Shown one piece after another: positions 23,197 through 32,020 of a stretch of DNA of 57,802 nucleotides (positions are counted from its first letter, which is position 1; the number at the start of each line of letters is the position of its first letter). The position numbers were made by a program, and so were the translations under genes. Source of the stretch: Symsagittifera roscoffensis. Lineage: Eukaryota > Xenacoelomorpha > Acoela > Convolutidae. A model generated the notes under the pieces. The model saw nothing but the letters and a program-made list of their open reading frames with translations, searched no databases and had not been told where the DNA came from. The DNA is taken from positions 64,001-121,802 of the forward strand of contig NW_026971379.1 in assembly GCF_963678635.1 (NCBI RefSeq), given 5' to 3'.

Positions 23197-23950
23197 AAAT
23201 TACATACCACAACACTTCTAATTACTATGCTAGTTGCTTAAAAAACCTGTGATGTGTCACCTAAGACAATAAAATCTGAGAAAACAAATGAAAGCATGAC
23301 AATACTTTTTTAATAGGAAAAAATTTCGGGTTTCACAAAATTTGAAACAAAAACTTGTAAACAAAAATTAATTTAGGGGAGAAAAAATCTAGTTACTGAT
23401 TATCAGACACCTTCACTCGAAAAAAAAATGAAAAAATTAGTATTTTATACCCGGGTCCTTTTTTAAATATCACTTCTTAAACACCACTACAACTATTGAT
23501 GTGATCTCAAAAAATTAGAAACATTCATTTTCGTTATAAAAAACAAATTCGATATTTTAAAAATTCCTTCCAATTTTCGTCGTTCGAACACAAAGATTTT
23601 TCTATAATTGGTAGAAGTAGAATCTTACCTCTTACTTTTAAAACAAACAGAATAGGTATTTTAGATGGCAGAAAAAACGCAAAAACTACAAAGTAGTAAA
23701 TCTTTTTTTTGTAACAATGTCAAAAAATTGCATCAATTCAATATCAACAACCTTCAAGCAATAGCCCGTTGAGTCAATTTTTTATGTTCTCCTAAAAACT
23801 ACAAAACAATCTAAAATTCGAATGACGAGAGAAGAGTTTTGAAAGAAATTGAAAATGGAAATTAAATTGAAAGTAGTAGAATAAGCTTCATTGCAATAGC
23901 TCCAGGGAGCTTCACTCTTTTACAGTCCAATTAAGTTTTTTTTCTAAAAT
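23197..23950. other. Non-coding AT-rich DNA between solo LTR and LINE-B
   Basis: No recognisable gene, RNA or element is seen. It is AT-rich and contains only short open frames. Confidence 0.4.
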
Positions 23951-23955
23951 AAATA

Positions 23956-23991
<36 letters not shown>

Positions 23992-23992
23992 G
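23951..23992 (-). repeat. (ATT)n microsatellite, 3' tail of LINE-B
   Basis: About 13 ATT units on the plus strand. On the minus strand this is a TAA/AAT tail about 50 bp after the LINE-B ORF2 stop, as expected for LINEs that end in short tandem repeats instead of poly(A). Confidence 0.75.
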
Positions 23993-24038
23993 GATTCAGC
24001 TATTAGAGCTTGGGTGTTTCCACCCTTAAGTTTCAGCG

Positions 24039-24303
24039 TCATGCAAGTTTCCATGTCGAAATATCGGTGTATCTATAGTTTGTCATGAAGTAATTCCAGA
24101 AGTGCTTCAGTAGTCGTGGTTTGAGTCCCTGATGGTTGGAGTAGTCGATTGAATTTGGTAAGATGTTCACAAGTTTGCAGGTTCTGAGCCAAAACTCCTG
24201 TTGGTAGATAGATTTCTTTATTTTCGGCAGTTCGAAAAAAGGTTTCTCTGATAACCGGGTGGCTCTGTCGAATTCCTTTAAACAAAAATACTCTGTGGCA
24301 TCA
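24039..24303 (-). CDS. LINE-B ORF2, C-terminal fragment
   Basis: Read in frame from the left target-duplication copy of the Penelope-like insertion, the minus strand continues the post-RT region: YKI, then DATEYFCLKEFDRATR, then RTCKLVNILPNSIDYSN, ending WKLA and a TGA stop at 24039-24041. The arrangement of a basic/aromatic stretch followed by a VNxLPxSI block is typical of the C-terminus of CR1/Jockey-type LINEs. This segment continues the RT at 26975-28338. An overlapping open frame at 24073-24285 is a shadow. Confidence 0.75.
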
Positions 24304-24317
24304 ATTTTATAAAAACC
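24304..24317. repeat. Target-site duplication of the Penelope-like element, left copy
   Basis: ATTTTATAAAAACC here matches ATTTTATAACAACC at 26975-26988 (13 of 14 bases). Removing one copy and everything between restores the LINE-B reading frame, which supports the boundaries. Confidence 0.8.
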
Positions 24318-24334
24318 GAAGAAATTTTTGCTAA

Positions 24335-24392
24335 AAAGTAAATTTCAAACGTTTTCGCAACTATGTGCATCGTCAGGATTTTTACAATAAAC
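24335..24392 (-). ncRNA. Candidate hammerhead ribozyme in the Penelope-like 3' UTR
   Basis: The minus strand reads CCTGACGA, then TGCA-CATAGT-TGC, then GAAAACG. This matches the hammerhead catalytic boxes CUGANGA and GAAA around a short stem II. Flanking GTAAA and TTTAC could form stem I, with a minimal stem III near AACGTTT. Hammerhead motifs with very short stem III are established in Penelope-like elements. The cleavage triplet is not clear, so activity is uncertain and a decayed ribozyme is possible. Confidence 0.5.
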
Positions 24393-24642
24393 TACTCTAA
24401 ATGACGATAAAACATCAATTTACAAATGTTATTTACAATAAATCACCTACAATTTGGTTCTAAACAATCATGATAAAAAATTAGCCAATCACAGTTGACC
24501 TCTAAATTACTATTAAGATTAAAATACTTTTAACCTCTAAAATTAATTAAACATTTTAAAATTAATTTGTCTGGAAGTTTCTGAGTCATAATTTTGATTT
24601 AGACATGTACGTTTTGAATAAAAAACCAAAAATATTTTGGGA

Positions 24643-26974
24643 CTAAATTTTCAGTGTTAACTCCCTGCTCCTAAACTCATCGCGCGTGTTCAAGCCCGGT
24701 TTCTCTTTCCTGATATGTATTGCCTCTAGTGTTAGCAATTTTGTTTGGTTGTTTGACCTATCTATAATTTCCCAACTAAGATCTGCGCTATTTCCCTCAA
24801 GTTGGCATTGCTGAAGGTGGAGGCCTACCGGTGAGTCTGCTTTCCTATGTTCCTCAATTCTAGTGGTCAAATGTCGAACAGTTTGTCCGACATAGGTGGA
24901 AGTGCATCCACTACATGACAGTTTATAAACCACTCTTGACTTGAGGTCATTAGAAAATGCTGACTTCAGTGATGGTAAACATGATTGTAGTTTTCTTGTG
25001 GTGAAAACCACTTGAACGTTCGTTAATTTTCGTAACCTGTTAGCAAAATATTGGTTCTGGTTACCTCTATATTGCACCATCAGCATTGGGGGCTTTTCAT
25101 CCTTTGGTGATTGAACTGACAAACCCCTGTCACTATCCAGGGGCTTGCCTTTACCCTCGATGATCTTGCACAAGGCGTCTGAAGCCACCTTTGCGGACCA
25201 ATTTTCAGGGTACTGATTTGTCAGCCATTGCGCCCTATTAATTTCCATAGCCTTATCAAATTGCTCCCAGCTAGATGTACTCCTAAAAACCCTGTGTACA
25301 GTGCCTTGGATAACACTACGCTTATACTGAGTTGGGGCGCAGCTTCTATAGTTCAGTATAGTCCCTGTATCTGTTGGTTTTTGATACCAACTGCAAGTTA
25401 CACGCCTATCCTGCGATATATTTATGTTCAAATCCAGGAACGGCAAATTCCCCTCCGAATTAGTTTTCTCTAGAGTGAACTGCAAATTTGGATGAAGAGA
25501 ATTGGCGGCATCGAGAAGACAACTCGGCTCCCCTCTGACTGTTCTAACAATGTCATCCACATACCTGAGGAACAATTTCACCTGGGGAGTATCCTTCTCC
25601 TTGTTCTTAGCTCGGCAGCAGCTTTCACAGTACCAGACTATCTCGGTTATTGATGCGTATACGTCATCGGATATTTTTCCGCATTTTAGATGATACCAGT
25701 TTCGGCAACTCTCGCATTCAACCCCCTTTGATCTATATGTGACTTTCCTGCTGCAACATGGGCACAAGCCGTTTTTGTCATTAATTTGCTGTACCCCCGT
25801 TCCCACCGGTATTTGTTGTCGTAGAGCAAATTCGTATTCTTTCAGCCATAAGTTTGCCAGAATTACAGCGAGGGACGCTCCCATTGCTAAACCATCAATT
25901 TGTACATAACATGAATCATTACACTTGAAATATACTTTGCTGACCGCCATATTCAAAAGCCTTTTCATGGTTGCTCTTTGAATTTCAGGAGGAGACTCCT
26001 GGCTGTACAGCTTCTGTAAAGCAATTTCAATTGCCTCCTTCAGGGGAACGTTGGTGTACAAACTTTTCACATCAAGAGATATTATGGTTTCATCCGGATC
26101 TAGAGCAATGTTTTCTATTTTTTCTCTAGCCTCTTTAGTATTGGTTTCTATATTTGCTCCATCGATGTTGTCAAAAAACTTCGCAAGCATTTTGTTAAGA
26201 TTCTCATACGAGCTGCCGGGAAGTGATAGTACAGGTCGTAGGGGTGTCTCATCCTTGTGTACCTTAGCTAAACCGTACAAACGGGCGGGTTGCCCCCCTG
26301 TTGATCGTATCTTAGAATATAACTGATCACTTATCTCGTCTCTTTTGTTCATGGCTAGTAACTCTTTGTTAAGTTCTTTCTCAATTTTCAGTATCACCTC
26401 ATCAATGGTTGCATCTTTTTTCACAAACTGAGCAGATTGCAACAAGGATTCCAGCTTTGATTCATATGTTTGTTTCCTCATTATGCAAAAACCAACCCCC
26501 TTATCAAAAGGCACAGCCAGCAATCCATTATCTTTGAGATATTTCCTCGTTTTTTCAACGGCTTTGTCTCTTGGGGTTTGCCGTACGTTTTTTGCATATG
26601 CCTTTGCCGCGGCTTCTATTTCACATAACGTTTCACCAGATGTTTTTTGATTTTTCAATTGTGAGAGGAAAATGTCGATATCCGCCAAAAAATGTGTTTC
26701 GTTAAATTTGTCTCTAATTGGATGCTTGGGGCCCATTGATAGCACTTCATATACCCATTCAGGCAGTTCAATATTATCAAGTACCCTAACTGATCGCTCA
26801 TTTCTCCCCCCAAGAGGTTTATCTTGTCTCTCGGACAGTTTTTCTAACTTTTTTCTATGGTTTTCTGATGTTGTCTTTAAGCTTGCCTCAACTTGCCGCC
26901 TCACGAGGAAATGTGAGGCGGCAATGTGAGGCGGCAATGAGGCGGCAATGAGGCGGCAATGTGAGGCGGAATGG
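24643..26974 (-). CDS. Penelope-like RT with internal PHD finger and C-terminal GIY-YIG endonuclease
   Basis: About 777 codons, read in frame from the LINE-B RT upstream. In order: a conserved N-terminal block (LPEWVYEVLSMGPKHPIRD, AVPFDKGVGF); the RT fingers and palm (RLYGLAKVHK, SLDVKSLYTNVPL, GLAMGASL); a Cys/His finger with CPCC, CESC, WYHLKC and WYCESC, about 50 residues, inserted between RT motif B and the catalytic FLRYVDDIV; a post-RT region (FLDLNINI, SWYQKPTDTGTILNYRS); and a GIY-YIG nuclease (VYKLSCSGCTSTYVGQT, TRIEEHRK, E in LEAIHI). It reverse-transcribes element RNA and nicks target DNA. The catalytic residues look intact. No ATG lies near the element 5' end, so how it would be translated alone is unclear. 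Confidence 0.88.
26893..26974 (-). repeat. 12-bp palindrome plus short tandem repeats at the Penelope-like 5' end
   Basis: The plus strand has TTGCCGCCTCAC, an 8-base loop, then GTGAGGCGGCAA: a perfect 12-bp stem. It is followed by four further GTGAGGCGGCAAT or GAGGCGGCAAT units of 11-13 bp up to the TSD. The tandem units repeat one arm of the hairpin, as expected from template slippage while the 5' end was being copied. Confidence 0.75.
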
Positions 26975-26988
26975 ATTTTATAACAACC
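26975..26988. repeat. Target-site duplication of the Penelope-like element, right copy
   Basis: ATTTTATAACAACC, 13 of 14 bases identical to 24304-24317. It lies within LINE-B coding sequence (NGCYKI on the minus strand). Confidence 0.8.
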
Positions 26989-28338
26989 ATTCAACATCTT
27001 GGACATAAATAGTAGATCCAATAATTGCATATACAAGGTCAGCGGTAAAATGTTGCATTGCATCAGATTTGTTACGTAGTCGTTCCAGCCATTTACCCTT
27101 GTCAGTGCTTTCTCTTGCACTTTTTCGATCAATCTAAGCATATTAATGCTTTCTGCCCAGCAACTTGACCCATATAACAGCACTTGTAAAATCATCGATT
27201 TAAATATATTAAGTTTCACGCGCATTGGTAGTCCCTTTGGAGTGTTTCGTTTTAGCATATAAAAGATCTTAAGGGCTTTGGATATATTATTGCTTATAGT
27301 TTCATTCCATTTCATAATCCGCGAGACTAATAACCCAAGATCTTTCTGTACTTCAACTTCCGGTATTGCAATATTATTGAAAGTCATTTGGTTGCATTCA
27401 GCTGTAAAGCTCATGTAAGAGCATTTACCAACATGCAGCGTTTGTTTGTGAGATGAACTCCATTTGAACACTCTGTCTAGATCAGTTTGAAAAATGTTGC
27501 TCTGTTGATTGATGTTAATGAATTTGACATCATCGGCGCATATGAGAGGTGTAGAGAATTTACATTGCGATGGTATGTCATTTATGTAGATAAGAAATAA
27601 GATGCTTGCTAATATTGACCCTTGTGGGACACCAATGTTTAATAATCTTTCTGTGGATAATTGATTTTCTACCCTTATTTTGTGGGTACGTTTGGTAAGA
27701 AACGAGCGGAGTAGTTTGAGCAATTTCCCACTTATACCGATATCTTGAATTTTGCGCAGCAATAATTGATGGTCTACTCTGTCAAATGCCTTTTCGTAAT
27801 CTGTGTACACAACTTCTACAGATTTCCCATCATTGATTGCTTTATAGACCTTGTTCAGATAAACAATCATTTGAACTAAACATGATCGTCCTTTGCGGAA
27901 ACCGTATTGCTGATTGGAGATGAGCGGCTCGAAAAATTCGTAGATGTCGAGGAACATACATCGCTCAAGAATTTTAGATACGATTGCAAGTAACAAAACC
28001 GGTCTGTAGTTTTCCACCATATAATTACACGATTTCTTATGAGTTGGGTTAACGATCGCGCATTTCCAATAGCTGGGGAAAATGCAGGTTTGTTTGATCT
28101 TATAGAAAAGAACATTTTGTGATTTAGCGATGTTTTTTGAGCAGTTCTTATAAAGTATTGCGGGTATTTTATCTGGGCCACTTGCTTTTGTACAGTCCAG
28201 AGTTCTGCAGATGTTTTGTATGCGTTGCTCCGAGATATCAAAATTATCTAATTTCGTGGTTGATAAGTTTTGAGGCTCACCAAGACTTGGAGGATCGGAG
28301 GGTTTTGAGAAATTATCGTCAAAGAAATCGGCAAAAAG
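26975..28338 (-). CDS. LINE-B ORF2, reverse transcriptase part
   Basis: Minus-strand frame continuing from 28339 after a single in-frame TAA. It begins with a LINE RT N-terminal block (TKASGPDKIPA), then NYRPVLLLAIVSKILERC, YGFRKGRSC, YTDYEKAFD, GVPQGSILASILF and CADDVKF (the usual FADD/YADD box with Cys), then thumb blocks KDLGLLVS and LYGSSCWAES. At 26975-26988 the frame runs into the Penelope-like element, creating a fused open frame with it. The true C-terminus is at 24039-24303. Confidence 0.85.
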
Positions 28339-29014
28339 TTACACTTTTTCGGCATTTGATTGAGCTTCTTTGCTACCATAAATAAGTTTTGATATTATTC
28401 TGGACGACTTAAATGTACGGTAAAATTTGAAAAGCTTATCAGTTGATCTAGAATCAGATAGCTCTGATTCAAAGTTAATTTGGTCTTGTTCAACGGCAAA
28501 ATCGCATTCTTTCTGTAGAGATAAAACACGGTTGTGCAGAGCTGGGTACTTTTCCTTAGCGGTGTTCAATTTCATGATGATATTGGATGTGGATTGGGTA
28601 ATCCATGGCGCGAGTCTGGCTCGATGCCTTGTTCGAGTAGGGACATGGCGTTCGATTTTGATGTTCAACCATTTATACCAGTCCGACATTAACACATCAG
28701 GGTTAGACCAACAGAAGCCTTGAAAAGGGTTGTCTATTATATCCGCATTTAAGGCTTTAAAATCGGCTTTACAATAGCTGAACATTTTCGACTCATTGTG
28801 GTTTGATCGGAAAACATTGTTTACTTTTCGAATTTCAAACTTTGCTGTAATTGGAAAATGGTTTGACATGCTTGAAATGGATAAGGGTTTGACTTTCGTT
28901 GAGACGAGATTCAGTTCACCTTTTGAGAATAAGAGATCTAAAGTTCCCGTTGCAGCTGTTGGGAAATCTATATGTTGTTCTAGTTCAAGGTGATCAACTA
29001 CATCAAGGAAACTC
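28339..29014 (-). CDS. LINE-B ORF2, endonuclease C-terminal half and linker
   Basis: It continues the endonuclease from 41147 across element 1: NCESQ on one side joins SFLDVVDHLELEQ on this side in the same frame. Visible are GTLDLLFS and MSNHFPITAKF, which corresponds to the APE SDHxPI box but with Asn in place of the catalytic Asp. A linker follows (RHRARLAPWIT). The frame is closed by TAA at 28339-28341, after which the same frame stays open into the RT. The Asp-to-Asn change and the stop indicate that this copy is inactive. Confidence 0.8.
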
Positions 29015-29935
29015 TGTAACATTCGCCCGGAAGATACATATCGACGGATAACAAAACTAAGTCTTAAGACGACTGGCTAGCGTCTAAACAGAGCTTTGCA
29101 TGTTTTTCACCGTCTCTACCAAGCCAGTACTTTTCGGTGGTCTTTCTTACATCAGGTCGACAAAAACGTTACTGTTCTCCGGCTTCGACCAGAACGCTCA
29201 AATTAACTGAATTACATGCAAAATTAGTGAGCTCATGGCTGGGTCTCAGTATCCCCAGACCACGAGGTCACTCCTAAAAACAGGGCTACTACTTATTATA
29301 TTACTATTGTTTTTGTTCAGTAGATAAAAACCATCATCTCCATCGAAGATGGATCAACCCTTTCCCCCACTCCTAGCTTCTCATCCTTATCAAAATGAAT
29401 CCAGTTGTTAATTAAATTCAATTCAGGACATGACAAGAAGCTAAAAGTTTATATAAAAGGCTAAAAGTTCCAGTCCCGAAACCCTTCCGGATTCTTGAAT
29501 CCTGTGAATCAAGCTCCTCAAGTTCAATTTCACGCCAATCCGGAAGGCTGGTTCTCACCCTTCACCGTTGTTGGCAACGGCCTTGCAACTATTGTAGCAG
29601 CACAATAGTTGCAACTTGGAACGTTCTCTGCTATTGTAGTTCGTTGTCGTTTTTCTCTAATCTCGATTTTCGTTCTGTTCGCAATCACAGATAAAGTTGT
29701 TCTGTTTTTCTTAGTTCTTTTTCTAAAATGGCCGCTTCTGACGCTTCTCAGAAAAATTACGTCATCACTTCGAAAATTTAAAATTTTAAAATACGGGAAT
29801 ATCCTGACCTTCACCGTTCTGCCAATCATCTGAATAACGTCGTTAATCCTTCGAAATCATCAACTCGGAAGGCCTACTGCTAAAAATTCGAAGTCTGCAT
29901 AAATTGCATTTTGGCCATTCTGGTCGAATGTCACA
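29015..29935 (-). repeat. 3' LTR of element 1
   Basis: A 921-bp LTR with termini TGTAACATTCG..CGAATGTCACA, which also form an imperfect inverted repeat. It contains a TATATAAAAGG box near 29450, three adjacent hairpins (CCTTCCGGATT/AATCCGGAAGG, CCGTTG/CAACGG, and a perfect 13-bp TTGCAACTATTGT/ACAATAGTTGCAA), and a 99-codon minus-strand frame (29530-29829) that is repeated in the other LTR. It is nearly identical to 40232-41146, so insertion was fairly recent. Confidence 0.88.
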
Positions 29936-29937
29936 TA

Positions 29938-29943
29938 CTCCCC
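29938..29943 (-). promoter_or_regulatory. Polypurine tract of element 1
   Basis: GGGGAG on the minus strand, two bases upstream of the 3' LTR. The same sequence and spacing occur in element 2 (44109-44114). It would prime plus-strand DNA synthesis, and it fixes the minus orientation of both elements. Confidence 0.6.
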
Positions 29944-30757
29944 GGACAGTCCGGTCAATGTCCTCATTGAATCGCACTATGTTCGTAAAATGGTTACAGT
30001 GTCATCGAACAGAATTTACAAATTGCACGAAATTACCTTTATCTACGTCACATCGACTCACTGCAGAATATAAATGGCATCATACTACATCACTATAGCC
30101 TTCAAATTCTCTCATTAATCTGCACTCTGAGGATATGACTTAAGATAAAACATATTTTCTGACTTCCAGTGTCAATGTCCCGATTAAAGCTTTTTCTCCT
30201 AGATTTAAAAGGTGTTGGCTTGCAGGACAGTCCTGCCAACCAACAAGCTAAAATTATCCTACTATGCTCCTTCCCTTCGGAAATCTTGCTTGTTTATTGT
30301 CCTGAATATTAAAACCAAGAAACTTTGTGGTTAGAAAGAACAATGTAACAACCTCCCTCTTCAAGAGATTACTCAAGTCTTTCATGTCACCACAAAGTGA
30401 TCAGTCTTCCTAAGTGATTAAAAACAATCATGCAGGCTGAAATATTTAAATATACTCTCCTCTTAAGCCTTTCTAAATAAATAATAAGTGAGTGTCTCTA
30501 AAGCCACTTCAACTAAAACCAAAATGCAAATTTATAAATGCAACAATTTCAAAACTCAACAAAAATGTTTCAGTTTTCAATTACAACTTGGTTGCTTGGT
30601 TTCTCACTTGAGTTTTTCACACACATAAAACAATTCTGAGTTTTGACTTTTCTTCATCATTCCTTTGTTCTCCTCTTTTTTCGTCGTTTAGAAGTTCTAA
30701 AACTTCTAAATTCTTCTAATTTTCTTTCTTGCCGCCTCTTGTTTTCTCGACCATTCG
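29944..30757 (-). other. Non-coding 3' region of element 1
   Basis: About 0.8 kb between the giant-ORF end and the 3' LTR. It is collinear with 44115-44926 of element 2, including shared TGCAGGACAGTCCTGCCAACC. No ORF is supported. It is likely 3' UTR, possibly holding cis signals conserved in both elements. AGGACAGTCCT within the shared block is a perfect palindrome. Confidence 0.6.
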
Positions 30758-32020
30758 TCAATGCTCCATTTCCTCCTCCTGTGACACTGACTCCGCACTT
30801 TCGGTTTCCGTGTCTTGTAGCACGTCATTGACTATCCTGACGCTGTTGGAAGCCGTCCTCCAACACTTCTGCTCTTCCACCCTCTGTTTACAGCAAGGTA
30901 GGGGATCCACGTTTGATTTTCTGTTTCTACAGAAGCTGTTGTGGAGACACAACGTCACGTTTCTCTCCAAATCTTCTTTCAGCATCTCTGCCTTCTCATT
31001 TCCATTACGCTCGCTTGTCCTGGAAATTCTTTTCACAGCGGTGGTCACTGCATTCCGATGGGTCACGAAAGCTCGCTTGAAAGCTCCTGCCCCAATGTCG
31101 AGCTGATATTCACTGTATACTCTGCCATGCTTCGACATGTGCTTTTTCGCATACTCGTACAACCATGCAGTCATGTTAGCTCTGAACCATGGCATCAATC
31201 GTTTTCTTGCCCATATCTTCTTTACTTCCATTGGAATGTTTAGAACTTTGCACATTGTCTCAAAAAGATCTAAATCTTTTAGACAATCTAATTTCTGCAA
31301 TTGTTCTCTCGTCGGTGCCTCCTGTCTATTATTTTCTCTCACATGAGCTTCCAGCCATCGTATCGCCATCATAACTCCCACTATCACTATTGTTATGGGC
31401 TGTGATGAATCTGGTAAACCCATGGAGAGCAGCTCTCCAGAGTCCCAGATCAACACCAGATTACTACGCTTGGGATACCACCAGGTCTGCAGCAAGCAGT
31501 GGCAAGGAAACTCGTCATGTGTTAACATGATGCTCCTCCAATTGCGTTTTCCTGAAGCTTCCAGCAATGGTTCCACTTCCATCATCACTCGGTGGATTTC
31601 ATCATTCTCGTCTACTGCATTGTAATCTGTGACAGTTGATCCTCTCTGTTTCTGTTTTTCAAAGTCACTGAAATTCCCGCTCACATATCCCATGAACTTC
31701 TTTCCCAGTATTGACTCCAACTCCTCTTTGGTTCTCTCTGGGACTGCTGAGAACATCTTACATAGTAACTCGTAAGACTTTTCAGACATTCTCGCCAATC
31801 TCACACACTTTGGCACTGAGAAAGCTTGATCCACGATCGTTCTTGTACTCTTCACGTCCACCGCCACGAAATGTACAGGGTATCTGCTCTTGCACATTGG
31901 AGCCAACGTTGAACCCACCAAATATCGTGCTCCTGATGGTCTACAATAAGTTTCGCTGTGTCTGATGTTCATCTCTGTTTCGATTGCCTCCCTCCATTTT
32001 CCTATATACTTCTGCTCAGT
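30758..32020 (-). CDS. C-terminal continuation of the giant ORF, element 1
   Basis: About 420 codons in the same frame as the 2559-codon ORF, separated from it only by TAG at 32021-32023. Element 2 has CAG at that codon, so in element 1 this is a nonsense mutation or a readthrough stop. Visible is a third SGNH-like core: SIMLTHDEF, then SNLVLIWDSGELLSMGL, then PITIVIVGVMMAIRWLEAH, recalling the GxND strand-loop but without catalytic residues. A basic helical segment (GAFKRAFVTHRNAVTTAVKR), a Cys-rich patch (CLHNSFC..CCKQR) and an acidic C-terminus follow. The function is unknown. Confidence 0.6.
   Translation of the reverse strand, partial: TEQKYIGKWREAIETEMNIRHSETYCRPSGARYLVGSTLAPMCKSRYPVHFVAVDVKSTRTIVDQAFSVPKCVRLARMSEKSYELLCKMFSAVPERTKEELESILGKKFMGYVSGNFSDFEKQKQRGSTVTDYNAVDENDEIHRVMMEVEPLLEASGKRNWRSIMLTHDEFPCHCLLQTWWYPKRSNLVLIWDSGELLSMGLPDSSQPITIVIVGVMMAIRWLEAHVRENNRQEAPTREQLQKLDCLKDLDLFETMCKVLNIPMEVKKIWARKRLMPWFRANMTAWLYEYAKKHMSKHGRVYSEYQLDIGAGAFKRAFVTHRNAVTTAVKRISRTSERNGNEKAEMLKEDLERNVTLCLHNSFCRNRKSNVDPLPCCKQRVEEQKCWRTASNSVRIVNDVLQDTETESAESVSQEEEMEH

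Larger units (their letters stand above)
24318..26974 (-). mobile_element. Penelope-like retroelement inserted in LINE-B
   Basis: A 2.66-kb element on the minus strand carries an RT with a C-terminal GIY-YIG endonuclease, the canonical Penelope layout. It is bounded by a 14-bp TSD with one mismatch. The 5' end is a short tandem/hairpin sequence (26893-26974). The 3' UTR (24318-24642) contains a hammerhead-ribozyme-like motif, which is known from Penelope-like elements. The element lacks an obvious own start codon and seems 5'-truncated relative to typical members. Confidence 0.85.

Noticed and set aside
24073-24285. 70-codon minus-strand ORF as a separate gene
   Set aside because: The adjacent frame carries the recognisable LINE-B C-terminus, so this is a shadow frame.
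27876-28241. 121-codon minus-strand ORF upstream of the LINE-B RT
   Set aside because: The conserved RT N-terminal block (TKASGPDKIPA) is in another frame over the same bases.
29530-29829. 99-codon ORF in the LTR as a real gene
   Set aside because: It is repeated in both element 1 LTRs simply because the LTRs are copies. In element 2 it is shorter and has no recognisable domain. It is rich in Lys/Arg and low in features.
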